Assembly (NCBI GenBank): GCA_934668515.1
Contig: CAKUNS010000016.1
Coordinates: 1 to 40,954 of the forward strand
DNA: 40,954 nt
Direction: 5' to 3'
Source: an uncultured Eggerthellaceae bacterium
GTDB taxonomy: Bacteria; Actinomycetota; Coriobacteriia; Coriobacteriales; Eggerthellaceae
Made by a program: the position numbers and the translations under genes. Every line of letters begins with the position of its first letter. Position 1 is the first letter of the stretch. The notes under the pieces are model-generated. The model saw only the letters and a list, made by a program, of their open reading frames with translations, searched no databases and had not been told where the DNA came from. This document shows, piece by piece, positions 1 through 8,522 of this stretch.

Positions 1-741
1 TGCGTGTGCATGGTGTCGGAGGATTCCAAGGCCACCATGCCGCGGATGATCGACCGGCCGCGGGCGCTGCTCGACGGGTCGCTGTACTCGTTCGTGCAGC
101 CTGCGGGCTCGTTCTCCGGCACGCTGCGCCGAGGAGGCCTGTATTCGTCGCGCTGCATCTGCTTTCTGCCGCAGTATTTCGAAGAGCTCGATCGGCGCTG
201 GCCGGGCGCGTTCTCGGGCATGTTCGAGCGGTTCGAAGGCACGTGGGACGAGGCGCAATCGCGCATCATCATGTCGGCGCTGCTGGGGACCGGGCCGCAA
301 TACCGACCGGGTTCGGCGCTGCTCATCCAGGCGCGCGTCGAGCAGATGGTGGCCGCACTGGCCGCATCGTGCGCCGGCGACGATACCGCGCGTTGCGACG
401 CTTCGACGCGCGAGCGATCGGAACTTGCCCTTGAGGCGCAGGCCGCCATCGAGCGCATGCTCGACGAGGGACGCGCGCCCGGCCTCGACGAGCTTGCGAG
501 CATGCTGTTCGTGAGCCGCTCGCACTTGTGCTCGGCGTTCTCGCGCGAGACGGGGCAAAGCATCGGGCGCTACGCCAAAGCGCGCCGGATCGAGCGCGCG
601 AAAACCCTGCTCGCAAGCGGCAATTCGGTCGCGTACGTAGCCGCGCGCCTGGGTTGGCCGCGGCCTTCAGCGTTCTCGCAAGCGTTCAAGCAAGCGACCG
701 GAACCTCCCCCACCGAATGGCAGGATGCGAGCGAGAGGTGA
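1..741 (+). CDS. AraC/XylS-family transcriptional regulator, C-terminal part (5' end outside window)
   Basis: DNA-binding activator or repressor. The reading frame is open to the first base, so the N-terminus is missing; about 245 residues remain where the family is usually 280-330. The last ~100 residues carry the two-helix-turn-helix AraC domain: a first HTH around LASMLFVSRSHLCSAFSRE and a second around VAYVAARLGWPRPSAFSQAF, ending in the usual G-T-S-P-x-x-W signature (GTSPTEWQ). The N-terminal remainder (cysteine-containing, no membrane segments) should be the ligand-sensing part and is not recognisable. It converges on the Nudix gene 70 bp downstream. The target and inducer cannot be read from this window. 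Confidence 0.85.
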   Translation, partial: CVCMVSEDSKATMPRMIDRPRALLDGSLYSFVQPAGSFSGTLRRGGLYSSRCICFLPQYFEELDRRWPGAFSGMFERFEGTWDEAQSRIIMSALLGTGPQYRPGSALLIQARVEQMVAALAASCAGDDTARCDASTRERSELALEAQAAIERMLDEGRAPGLDELASMLFVSRSHLCSAFSRETGQSIGRYAKARRIERAKTLLASGNSVAYVAARLGWPRPSAFSQAFKQATGTSPTEWQDASER

Positions 742-810
742 TTGGAAGGAGGGCGGCAAAAAAATCAAGAAGCCACCTAGTTGCAACCGGCAAGGTCGAG
801 CCCCTACCAC

Positions 811-1434
811 CTAATCGCAGTTGATCGTCCCCTGCAGCGCCAAATACGCATCGGCAAGTATGTAACCATGATCGAAGGCGAACCCTTCAGCACGGGTCAC
901 GCTTGCCTTGCACGACCCGAACATGCGAGGCGATACCGAGAACTCAACAAGCAACTCGTCTTCTGCTGCGGTTGCAGTCAAGCGGTACGTCCCCGTTTGA
1001 TCGATCTCGCTCAGCGACAAGCTGAACCATTCTGCGTCGGCTGCGTCATCGCCGGCACACGCCTGCGCGTTCTTGTCGACAACGCCCAAATACGCTTCGG
1101 ACGCAGTCCATGCACGAGGATCACGGCCCGGCGTGCTGTACAAACCGAACTGCTCCAAGGAGACGTCGACCAGCCCCGTTTCCTCCTGAAGCTCGCGAAC
1201 GGCGGCCTGATCGGCGTCTTCCCCTGGCTCGACGAACCCACCGGGGAAAGCCCAACAGCCCAAGAACGGATGCCCGCCGCGGCGGATCAGTAGAACCTCC
1301 CATTCGCCTTCGGGGCCGCCAACAGGACGGAACACCGCCATGTCCGCCGTCAACGAGGGCTTCGGGTAATCTTTCTGCTTGTATTCCGCAAGGAACTGCG
1401 CCTCGGTCAAGCCATTCGCGTCGACGTTTTCCAT
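811..1434 (-). CDS. Nudix hydrolase
   Basis: Hydrolyses nucleoside-diphosphate-linked compounds (NDP-X). The complete Nudix box G-x5-E-x7-R-E-U-x-E-E-x-G-U is present: G66, E72, R80, E81, L82, E84, E85, G87, L88, so the catalytic Mg-binding loop is intact. At 207 residues it is a little long, with a ~30-residue N-terminal extension before the beta-strand VLLIRRGGHPFLGCWAFPGG, a layout seen in ADP-ribose and NAD-type Nudix enzymes. A GAAGGAGA ribosome site sits before the ATG. It lies downstream of the DtxR-like gene but is separated from it by an intrinsic terminator, so it probably has its own promoter. The substrate cannot be assigned. Confidence 0.9.
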   Translation of the reverse strand: MENVDANGLTEAQFLAEYKQKDYPKPSLTADMAVFRPVGGPEGEWEVLLIRRGGHPFLGCWAFPGGFVEPGEDADQAAVRELQEETGLVDVSLEQFGLYSTPGRDPRAWTASEAYLGVVDKNAQACAGDDAADAEWFSLSLSEIDQTGTYRLTATAAEDELLVEFSVSPRMFGSCKASVTRAEGFAFDHGYILADAYLALQGTINCD

Positions 1435-1490
1435 TCCTGTCTCCTTCGCTCGATGCTTCGATCATCGCACGCCAGCAACACGGCTGCAAG

Positions 1491-1520
1491 GAAAAGAAAA
1501 GGCACCGCGAATGCGATGCC
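1491..1520 (-). terminator. Intrinsic terminator after the DtxR-like gene
   Basis: On the minus strand an 8-bp stem (GGCATCGC / GCGGTGCC, one G-U pair) with a 4-nt loop is followed by TTTTCTTTTC. It separates the metalloregulator from the Nudix gene. Confidence 0.7.
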
Positions 1521-1578
1521 CTTCGATGCGATGTCAGTCGGCTGGCTTAAGCCGAACCGAGCGAAACGAGCCTTGCGC

Positions 1579-1956
1579 CTACTTGGCTTGCGACTCGGCA
1601 TCCATGAACTCCTTCAGGCGAGTGACGGTGTCCTTGGACAACGCGTGCTCCATCTTGTGAGCTTCTTCGGCGGCAACCTCGGGCTTAATGCCAAGCTTCT
1701 CGATAAGAAAAGCCTGAACAGCCTGGTAGCGATCCTGCAGACGCTTGCCGTTGATCTTGCCTTTGTGGGTAAGCTGGATGGGGGCGTAACGCATGCGCGT
1801 GATGTAGCCCTCTTCCTCGAGAACAGCCAGAGCCTTGTTCACACTGGGCTTGCTAACGCCCAGAGCCGTTGCAACGTCAACGGAGCGGACCATGCCCGCG
1901 CCGTTATCCAACTCGTAAATAGCGCGCAGGTAATCTTCCTCGCTGCTTGTTGCCAT
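1579..1956 (-). CDS. Short DtxR/MntR-family metal-dependent transcriptional regulator
   Basis: Metal-responsive repressor of the DtxR/MntR family. Residues 1-65 form the winged helix (SVDVATALGVSKPSVNKALA, then wing YITRMRYAPIQLTHKGK). Residues 70-118 are the dimerisation/metal region with the family-typical ME-H-x-L-S segment. At 125 residues it is MntR-sized without the SH3 domain of DtxR/IdeR. Aligned with Bacillus MntR, D8, E102 and H103 have equivalents (D8, E103, H104), but H77 is Tyr77 and E99 is His100. The metal site is therefore altered and the cognate metal uncertain. RBS AGAGG is 8 bp before the ATG. It is preceded by an unrelated 247-aa gene on the same strand. Confidence 0.85.
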   Translation of the reverse strand: MATSSEEDYLRAIYELDNGAGMVRSVDVATALGVSKPSVNKALAVLEEEGYITRMRYAPIQLTHKGKINGKRLQDRYQAVQAFLIEKLGIKPEVAAEEAHKMEHALSKDTVTRLKEFMDAESQAK

Positions 1957-2077
1957 GTTTCAACCTCTACTTTCAAAACCAGCAACGCATAACTGAACTG
2001 CGATTTCCCAAAAAACCGCAACACCGCGACCGTTGCTTCACGGCTGCGGCATTAGCTGAACATGTTATCACAGGAAT

Positions 2078-2821
2078 CTATAGACCCCGGAAGAATCGCT
2101 CCCACCAGGCGCGAGAGGCAATACCTGTCTTTGAAAGGGCGTCGATCATCTTTTCCTGCTCGTCCGGCGAAAGATGATTGAACTCGTCCTTCATGCGCTG
2201 CTGCATTTCCATGGGGTTGCGCCTCATCTGCGACATGGCGTCGATGGCATCCGCCGAGGAAACGCTGCCCAGCATTTGGCTAAGCGCGTCGCCCATGCCC
2301 TCGGGAAGAGAAGACGGATCAAGGCCCATCGAGCGCAGCGCGTTGGTCATCTCGAAGCCGGCGGCGCCCATGGTGGGGATCGGCGACTTAGCGGCGGCAG
2401 GCGAAGGAACCGCCTTTTCCGGACGCGGGAAGTCAAGCTTGTACAACTCTTCCAAAAAGGCGCCGAACTCGCGCGGGGCATCGCTTCCGCCCTTCGAGGC
2501 CACGCTGAAAACATCCTCCTTGAACACCGTGTTCAGCGACCAGCGCATCGAGCCGGGCGCGGATGCATCGCCGTACTTCTCGTCCCACGAGAACACGCCC
2601 AAAGCGTCAAGCGCGTCCTTGAAACGCTGCGCCGTTTCCTGCGGAACCATACGTGTGAACTGCGACGACGGGTTCGACGAACTGCCTTTTTCAACATGCA
2701 GCTCGTACTCATCGTCAACGCGCTTCATGCGGAAGAGCTTGCGGCCTAAGCGGTCCTGGACCAACGTGAACGAGATGCTCTGGAACGGCGGGTTGCGTCG
2801 TGCGGGTGTTTCTTCGGCCAT
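2078..2821 (-). CDS. Conserved hypothetical cytoplasmic protein
   Basis: Not recognised. It is a 247-residue protein without signal peptide or membrane segments. Residues ~10-130 look like a compact alpha/beta domain (ISFTLVQDRLGRKLFRM, a mid WSLNTVFKEDVFSVAS strand pair). A Pro/Ala linker follows (~135-150). The C-terminal third is helical and Met/Gln-rich (repeated M-x-x-x-L, SQMLGS, SQMRRNPMEMQQRM), ending in an aromatic WWERFFRGL. The Met-rich part recalls protein- or chaperone-binding modules, but this is only an impression. RBS AAGGAGCACCAC is clear. It lies between ilvE (terminator in between) and the DtxR-like gene 120 bp downstream, on the same strand. Confidence 0.75.
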   Translation of the reverse strand: MAEETPARRNPPFQSISFTLVQDRLGRKLFRMKRVDDEYELHVEKGSSSNPSSQFTRMVPQETAQRFKDALDALGVFSWDEKYGDASAPGSMRWSLNTVFKEDVFSVASKGGSDAPREFGAFLEELYKLDFPRPEKAVPSPAAAKSPIPTMGAAGFEMTNALRSMGLDPSSLPEGMGDALSQMLGSVSSADAIDAMSQMRRNPMEMQQRMKDEFNHLSPDEQEKMIDALSKTGIASRAWWERFFRGL

Positions 2822-2839
2822 GTGGTGCTCCTTGAATAA

Positions 2840-2873
2840 TCAAAACGCCGGGCACCAAGGAGGCGTCCGGCGT
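2840..2873 (-). terminator. Intrinsic terminator after ilvE
   Basis: On the minus strand the stem ACGCCGG / CCGGCGT encloses a second short GCC/GGT pairing and is followed by TTTGATTATT. It lies between ilvE and the 247-aa gene. Confidence 0.65.
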
Positions 2874-2896
2874 ATCATGCTTGGATGGGGCGTAGT

Positions 2897-3943
2897 CTAG
2901 CAGATCTTGACAACCCAGCCGGCAGGACCCTCGATCTTGCCGCTTTGGATGGCGGTAAGGGTTTCGCGCAGCTTCTTCATGACCGGGCCGGAGGTAACGG
3001 CGCCGTCGGGGAACTCGACATCGACGCCTTCGCCCTCGATGTGGCCAACGGGGCTGATGACGGCAGCCGTGCCGCACAGACCGCACTCAACGAAGTCGCC
3101 AGCAAGCACCTCGTCGAACTTGACCGGGCGCTCGATGACGTTCATGCCAAGCATGTCCTTGGCAACGGTGACCAGCGAACGGCGCGTGACCGACGGAAGG
3201 ATGGAGTCAGTGTGCGACTGCGGAACAACAAGGTTGCCCGCCTTGTCGACGAACAGGATGTTGGCGCCACCCGTCTCCTCAACATAGGTGCGGCTCTCGG
3301 AATCGAGGTACAGGTTCTCGGCATAGCCGGCTGCGTGGGCCTCGACGCCGGCCTTGATGCTCATGGCGTAGTTCAGGCCGGCCTTGATGTTGCCGGTGCC
3401 ATGCGGAGCAGCGCGGTCATACTTGGAGATGCCCAAGGTGACAGCCGTGTCGCCGCCCTTGAAGTACGGGCCGACCGGCGTGACCAGAATGCGGAACTGG
3501 TACTCGGTGGCAGGGGCAACGCCAATGACGATACCCGTGGCGATCATGAACGGACGGACGTACAGCGTGGCGCCCGAGCCGAACGGCGGAACCCAAGCGG
3601 CGTTCGCCTTGACGACTTCCTTGACGGCCTCGACGAACTTGTCCTCGGGAAACGAGGGCATGCACAGGCGCTCAGCGGAATCGCTCATGCGCTTGGCGTT
3701 CAGATCGGGGCGGAAGCAGACGATGTCGCCGTCCTCGGTGGTGTATGCCTTCAGGCCCTCGAAGACCTCCTGGCAGTAATGGAAAATGCCCGCGCACTCG
3801 GACAGCTGGATGGAGTGGTCGGTGGTCAGGCCGCCCTCTTCCCATTCGCCGTTCTTGAAATTACAGACGTAGCTGTAATCGGTGGGCATGTAATCGAAGC
3901 TCAGGTTGCCCCAATCGAGATCTTTCTTCTCCAACGAAATCAT
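2897..3943 (-). CDS. ilvE: Branched-chain amino acid aminotransferase
   Basis: PLP-dependent class IV aminotransferase for the last step of Leu, Ile and Val synthesis (and the first of their breakdown), cytosolic. It has the BCAT hallmarks: the EVFEGLKAY segment (59-67), the arginine stretch LYVRPFMIATG, GTGNIKAGLNYA with the PLP lysine K187, and YVEETGGANI (220-229). Length 348 is normal for bacterial type-II BCAT. Start choice: the ATG at 3943 is directly abutted by GGGAG, leaving no spacing, whereas a TTG at 3934 (three codons in, ...LEKKDLDW) has that GGGAG at 9-bp spacing and fits the usual N-terminus better. It is divergent from the protease gene at 4158 across a 214-bp region. Confidence 0.95.
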   Translation of the reverse strand: MISLEKKDLDWGNLSFDYMPTDYSYVCNFKNGEWEEGGLTTDHSIQLSECAGIFHYCQEVFEGLKAYTTEDGDIVCFRPDLNAKRMSDSAERLCMPSFPEDKFVEAVKEVVKANAAWVPPFGSGATLYVRPFMIATGIVIGVAPATEYQFRILVTPVGPYFKGGDTAVTLGISKYDRAAPHGTGNIKAGLNYAMSIKAGVEAHAAGYAENLYLDSESRTYVEETGGANILFVDKAGNLVVPQSHTDSILPSVTRRSLVTVAKDMLGMNVIERPVKFDEVLAGDFVECGLCGTAAVISPVGHIEGEGVDVEFPDGAVTSGPVMKKLRETLTAIQSGKIEGPAGWVVKIC

Positions 3944-3969
3944 CTCCCATTAACGCGTATTGCCGCTGA

Positions 3970-3996
3970 TCACCATAGCGAGTAGTTCACCATAGC
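3970..3996. promoter_or_regulatory. Direct repeats in the ilvE / protease divergent region
   Basis: TCACCATAGC occurs twice, 17 bp apart (3970-3979 and 3987-3996), just upstream of ilvE. A CCGCTGATC motif also occurs twice nearby (3963 and about 4028). They could be regulator sites for ilvE; no protein can be named. Confidence 0.3.
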
Positions 3997-4157
3997 TTTC
4001 ATTTCTGGTGATTGTACTACCGTTTCCGCTGATCGAATAAGAGCGCAGCCAGCAGGTCAAGATCTGCAGAAAAACGGCAATTCGGATACAATCCAACTGA
4101 CTAAAGAGGAGCTGAAAGACACCGACGCGCAGGTGTGCGTGCCTTGAAGGAGACACA

Positions 4158-5573
4158 ATGTCCGACGATTTCATGAGCGACGAAGCTCGCAAGGAAGCCG
4201 CACGCAAGCGACTGCAGGCTCGCCAGGCGAAACGCAGCGAAGCGCAGCCGTCCAGCCACGTGCGCATGCCGCAACCGCACCGAAGCACAGAGCATCCGCA
4301 CGCGCAGGATTCGGAGCCTATATCGGCATCGGCTCCCGCGCCGGAGCGCACACACGCGCCAAGGCCTCAGGCAGACGCGCGACGCGCCCCTAGGCCGCAA
4401 CAGGGCCAGCAAGCCCCCAGGCCGCGTGCACCAAGGCCGCAAGCCCAGCGCCCTGCAGGATCACAGATGCCGCGCCAATCGCAGCGTCCGCAAGCACCCC
4501 GCTCGGGTACGAACCGCAAACCTGCACAAGCATCGCAAGGCTCAAAACAAGCCGCCAACGCTCTGGCGGGCGCAGGTGCCGCCATCGCCAACGCATTCAA
4601 GGGCATCAGCGATTTCTTCGTGAACGCCTACGCCAACGCCGTCGAGCGCTTCGGCAAGCGCAACGCCCTCATTGGCATTGCAGCGGCGGTCGTTATCCTC
4701 ATTATTTTGATCGTGGCCATCCGCGCCTGCGCCACGCCCGCCGACCCTGTTCAGCAGGATCTTCGCGATGCTCAGAAGGCCGTGAGCGCATCTTCGTATT
4801 CCAACGAGGACGGCTCGAAGCCCGACAAAGCCGCGCTTGAGAACCTTTTAGGCGCTGAAGACACCACCGCTCTACTGCAAACCGCCAGCAGCAACGAGGA
4901 CGCATACTGGGTTGCCTCGCATCCCGACTCGTACACCACCGACGGCACCGCAGTTCAGGGCAAGCTTTTACGCTTGGCTGGAAACGAGCCCGAAGCTGCA
5001 TCGTTCGTGCGCGATTGGCCCAACATGTACCCGCAGGACAAGCCCTCGGGTGACGCATCCACACCGTCCGCTGAAAGCAAGACCAACGTGCCGCGCCTGT
5101 ATCAGTGGGACAAGCGCTGGGGCTACACCCAGTACAGCTCCACGACGTTCGCGCTGACAGGATGCTGCCCCACGTCGTTTGCCATGGTTTACCAGGCACT
5201 GACCGGCCTAACCGACAAGTCGCCCTACGACATGGGAGTCATTGCGACCAATGGCGGATTCGAAACACAGTACGACGGCACCGACACCAAGTTCCTCTTC
5301 AGCGCCGCCGAGCAGCTGGGACTTACGTGCAACCAGCTGAACCCTCAACCTTCCAACCTAACTGCACCGCTTTCCGCAGGTCAGATACTGATCATCAACG
5401 TGGGGCCCGGTGATTTCACCCAAAACGGCCACTTCATCGTGGCGTGCGGCCTTGATGCCGACGGCAAAGTTATCATCAACGACCCCTACTCTGCCGAGCG
5501 CTCCGAGAAAACCTGGGATGTCAGCACCTTGGTCAGTCAGTCGAAGATGTTCTACGCGTTCTCACTAGCCTAA
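4158..5573 (+). CDS. Membrane-anchored C39-like cysteine peptidase domain protein
   Basis: A predicted extracytoplasmic papain-like protease or transglutaminase-fold hydrolase. Residues 1-165 are a cytoplasmic, low-complexity Arg/Pro/Gln/Ala-rich tail (repeated PRPQ/APRP). One transmembrane helix follows (~169-192, ALIGIAAAVVILIILIVAI). A linker leads to a Peptidase_C39_2-type domain (~310-471). The likely catalytic residues are C336 (in TGCCPTSFAMV), H425 (NGHFIVACG) and D442 (INDPYS), in the order and spacing of C39-like peptidases. There is no cleavable signal, so it is type II with the protease outside. RBS AAGGAGACACA decides the start. Coriobacteria often have several such proteins, possibly for cell-wall or peptide processing; the substrate is unknown. 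Confidence 0.85.
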   Translation: MSDDFMSDEARKEAARKRLQARQAKRSEAQPSSHVRMPQPHRSTEHPHAQDSEPISASAPAPERTHAPRPQADARRAPRPQQGQQAPRPRAPRPQAQRPAGSQMPRQSQRPQAPRSGTNRKPAQASQGSKQAANALAGAGAAIANAFKGISDFFVNAYANAVERFGKRNALIGIAAAVVILIILIVAIRACATPADPVQQDLRDAQKAVSASSYSNEDGSKPDKAALENLLGAEDTTALLQTASSNEDAYWVASHPDSYTTDGTAVQGKLLRLAGNEPEAASFVRDWPNMYPQDKPSGDASTPSAESKTNVPRLYQWDKRWGYTQYSSTTFALTGCCPTSFAMVYQALTGLTDKSPYDMGVIATNGGFETQYDGTDTKFLFSAAEQLGLTCNQLNPQPSNLTAPLSAGQILIINVGPGDFTQNGHFIVACGLDADGKVIINDPYSAERSEKTWDVSTLVSQSKMFYAFSLA

Positions 5574-5695
5574 AAGGTGCTGCATTAGCCCAGCCTCCGC
5601 GGCGTTTGAACTGAGAGCGCTGGGTTTCGCGGTCGCGCGAACCTGGGTGCTGCAAATGATCTTCAACAAGCCGCGCTCGACCCAAGCACAAAAGA

Positions 5696-5722
5696 AAGGG
5701 AGCCGCCGAAAGCGACTCCCTT
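5696..5722 (-). terminator. Intrinsic terminator, probably bidirectional, between protease and antiporter genes
   Basis: Stem AAGGGAG-x-CGC / GCG-x-CTCCCTT with a CGAAA-type loop. On the minus strand it runs into TTTCTTTTG, suiting the nhaC-like gene; on the plus strand it ends in TTAATTCG. The rest of 5574-5800 shows no gene. Confidence 0.65.
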
Positions 5723-5800
5723 AATTCGATCTTGCAGCAAAACTAGCCACGTTGTTGAACGCAGCTGAGGCATTACCGCCCCAAACGCCACCGCTCCGAG

Positions 5801-7369
5801 TTATTCAGCGGAGGCGTTCACGCCGATCGTGCGCTTAAGCACGGTCAAGATGCCGACGATCAAGATGATGCCAACGGCCAGGCAGATCAGGAAGTTCTGC
5901 ACGAAGCCGGCAACCACGAAGCAGATGAACGACACACCGGCAACGGTCAGAGCGTACGGCAGCTGCGTGTTGACGTGATCGATGTGATTCACGTTCGCGC
6001 CAGCCGAAGCCATGATGGTGGTGTCGGAAATCGGCGAGATATGGTCGCCGCAAACAGCGCCAGCCAAGCAAGCCGAGATGCCGATGGTCATCAGCGTATA
6101 GTCGCTGGTAGCGAAGATGGCGGTAACAATAGGGATCAGAATGCCGAACGTGCCCCAGCTCGTGCCCGTCGAGAACGCCAGGAACACAGCAACCAGGAAG
6201 ATGATGGCAGGCAGCATGTTGAACAAGCTGGCTGCAGCACCCTCCATCAGACCCGCGACGAACACGTCAGCGCCAAGAGCCGTGGTGGTGAGCTTCAGGG
6301 TAAGAGCGAAGGTAAGGATGAGCAGAGCCGGAACCATGGCTTTGAAGCCCTCGATCAGGCACTCCATGGCGCGGTTGAACGAGATGACCTTGCGAAGCAC
6401 CAGATAAGCGACGGTGGCCACCAAAGCGATGATACCGCCCCACGGCAGGCCGATGGATGCGCTGGTGTCAGCGAAAGCGCCGATCAGGCTCATGTAGCCG
6501 TCAGCTTCGGGATCCCAGAAGCCGCCGACGTACAGCATGCCGGCGATGCAGCAAACAATCAAGATGATGACCGGGATCATCATGTCCCACAGCGAAGCCT
6601 TCTCGTTGGTGATCCTAACCTCGCCGCCCAAAGAACCGGACTTGCCTTCGCGGTAGGCCTCAAGCTCCTTCTTGGCCATGGGGCCGTAATCGAAACCCAT
6701 GATGCACAGCGCAACAACGAAGACGATGGTCAGAAGCGAGTAGAAGTTGAACGGAATAGCCGAGATGAACAGCTGGATGCCGCTCATGCCGTTATCAAGA
6801 TCGGAGGCGGTTGCCGAAACAGCAGCGGCCCACGAGGAAATCGGCGCGATCATGCAGATGGGAGCAGCGGTCGAGTCGATGATGTAGGCCAGCTTGGCGC
6901 GGCTGATCTTACAAGCATCGGTAACGGGACGCATGACCGAACCAACCGTCAAGCAGTTGAAGTAGTCATCGATGAAGATCAAAACGCCCAAGACGAACGT
7001 TGACAGCTGCGCGCCAACACGGGTCTTGATGTGCGAAGCAGCCCACTTGCCGAACGCAGCAGATCCACCGGCCGCATTGATAAGCGCAACCATAGCGCCC
7101 AGCATGATCAAGAAGATGAAGATGCCGGCGTTGTTGGCATCGCTGATGGCGTGCACGAAACCGACAACCAGCGGGTCACCGCCATCAGCAACGGGAATCT
7201 CATTGCTGATGATGTTGTTCATCGTCTGGATGGGGTCAAGGCCTGCCAGCAGCAGGGCGCCCACGACGATGCCGATGAACAGCGAGCTGTACGTCTCTTT
7301 CGTGATTAGCGCTAGGACGATGGCGACGACAGGCGGCACCAGCGCCCAGAATGTGTTGACGAATTCCAT
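5801..7369 (-). CDS. NhaC-family Na+/H+ antiporter
   Basis: A polytopic inner-membrane secondary transporter of the NhaC superfamily (Na+/H+ or related exchange such as malate/lactate-linked). It is 522 residues with about 12 hydrophobic segments. Family-typical stretches are ALITKETYSSLFIGIVVGALL at the N-terminus, FIDDYFNCLTVGSVMRPVTD, ICMIAPISSWAAAVS, FSTGTSWGTFGILIPI and GDHISPISDTTIMASAGANV near the C-terminus. The frame is open upstream to 7495, but the ATG at 7369 has an AGGGAG site at good spacing and opens straight into the first membrane helix, so it is preferred. It is followed by a terminator. The ion specificity is inferred from the family only. Confidence 0.92.
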   Translation of the reverse strand: MEFVNTFWALVPPVVAIVLALITKETYSSLFIGIVVGALLLAGLDPIQTMNNIISNEIPVADGGDPLVVGFVHAISDANNAGIFIFLIMLGAMVALINAAGGSAAFGKWAASHIKTRVGAQLSTFVLGVLIFIDDYFNCLTVGSVMRPVTDACKISRAKLAYIIDSTAAPICMIAPISSWAAAVSATASDLDNGMSGIQLFISAIPFNFYSLLTIVFVVALCIMGFDYGPMAKKELEAYREGKSGSLGGEVRITNEKASLWDMMIPVIILIVCCIAGMLYVGGFWDPEADGYMSLIGAFADTSASIGLPWGGIIALVATVAYLVLRKVISFNRAMECLIEGFKAMVPALLILTFALTLKLTTTALGADVFVAGLMEGAAASLFNMLPAIIFLVAVFLAFSTGTSWGTFGILIPIVTAIFATSDYTLMTIGISACLAGAVCGDHISPISDTTIMASAGANVNHIDHVNTQLPYALTVAGVSFICFVVAGFVQNFLICLAVGIILIVGILTVLKRTIGVNASAE

Positions 7370-7574
7370 GTGGTTCTCCCTATGAGATCGGCTTGCGAAA
7401 CCCCCAAAACCGCGGGATCGCGGCCGAAAGCTCCTAAAATCAGTGGGCATCATTATAAAGTCATCGAAGGCAAAGCTCTCCGAAAACCGATCCATTCACG
7501 AGTCTTTAACGCAAATGCCCTGATTACGCCCACGAACGGTCGCTATTGTAGGGCGAGCGTTGTCAACTTTACTA

Positions 7575-8522
7575 TTACTCGGGTGCGTACAAATGAATGC
7601 TCATGGTGTTGAACCCTTCGTACTCAAGGTTCAAATGAGCGCCGTCGGCGTTCTCTCCGTAGAAGTAGTCGTTGCGCTTGCGATAATCGACGTTGAAACC
7701 GGCCGCGATGCACGCGTCCGCGTACGCACTGAACGCTTCAGGCGAAATACCTCCCACATAAGCCTGAAAACCCGAAGCGTATTCGGATTCGATCATACCT
7801 TTCAACGAAGGCGGAGCGGGAAGCAATGCGCCCATGCCATTCGAGGGCCACACGATATCGCTCATTTCAAGCGGCGCGTCGATGCTGATGTCCATCGTGC
7901 CCGAAGCCGACCAATTGTAGACGTTCAGACGGTAACCCTCGGAATTGTATGCCTTGTAGGAAGTCCTCCCCGAAACGGAATCGACGGTGAAACCCCACTT
8001 ACGGCACTCCTCAAGGTACTCGCCGTAATCGCCTTCATTAGCAGGAACCTCGATATTGAACGAGTCGCTGTAATTCAACGAGATGTATCCGGTGGTCGAT
8101 TTCGGCTGTGGGATTTTCTGGGCCAGACCGCTAGTCGGCCAGTCGTAGCCCGAATTCAGCCTTTGCGCCTGCTCCCTTTCATACAGCGCGTCGTCTATTG
8201 CGCTGCAGGCGGCAGAAAGGAGGATCAGGAAAAAGAAAATGCCCGCAAGAATGAGAAGAACTCGGCGGCGCTTCCGTTTCGCTTCGTCCTTACGCTTCCA
8301 TTCGGCCTGCTGCTTCTTAAGTTCTGCGCGGGTGCGCTCTTTTTCCGCTGCAAGTTCCTTCTCGTCGATCGCGCGCAGGCGCTCGAGCGTGGCTGCGTCA
8401 AGCGGTTCGCGATTACCGCAATAGGGGCATTCCAAAGCCAAGCCGTCATCACTTAGCTCCATCGCGCCGTTGCATTTCACGCAGTCCATATGGAAATCGG
8501 TGTCGGAAGACTTCTCTGCCAT
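7575..8522 (-). CDS. Zinc-ribbon, single-pass membrane protein with duplicated C-terminal domain
   Basis: A 315-residue protein. It starts with a zinc ribbon (C-x2-C ... C-x2-C: CVKCNGAMEL / CPYCGN), then a Lys/Glu/Arg-rich cytoplasmic coiled coil (~35-82), a transmembrane helix (VLLILAGIFFFLILLSAACS) and an extracytoplasmic part made of two related ~95-residue domains. Both domains begin W-P-(T/S)-x-G-(L/M), contain a Y-x-x-x-C-x-x-x-G-F segment and end in strands plus I-(D/H)-x-A-P, so the domain is duplicated. This resembles the uncharacterised DUF6591 family; no function is known. RBS AAAGAGAG supports the start at 8522 rather than the open frame to 8774, which runs into the 11-bp repeat array. 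Confidence 0.8.
   Translation of the reverse strand: MAEKSSDTDFHMDCVKCNGAMELSDDGLALECPYCGNREPLDAATLERLRAIDEKELAAEKERTRAELKKQQAEWKRKDEAKRKRRRVLLILAGIFFFLILLSAACSAIDDALYEREQAQRLNSGYDWPTSGLAQKIPQPKSTTGYISLNYSDSFNIEVPANEGDYGEYLEECRKWGFTVDSVSGRTSYKAYNSEGYRLNVYNWSASGTMDISIDAPLEMSDIVWPSNGMGALLPAPPSLKGMIESEYASGFQAYVGGISPEAFSAYADACIAAGFNVDYRKRNDYFYGENADGAHLNLEYEGFNTMSIHLYAPE

Noticed and set aside
2885..3985. 366-codon open frame on plus, opposite ilvE
   Set aside because: Shadow of ilvE, which has the full BCAT motifs.
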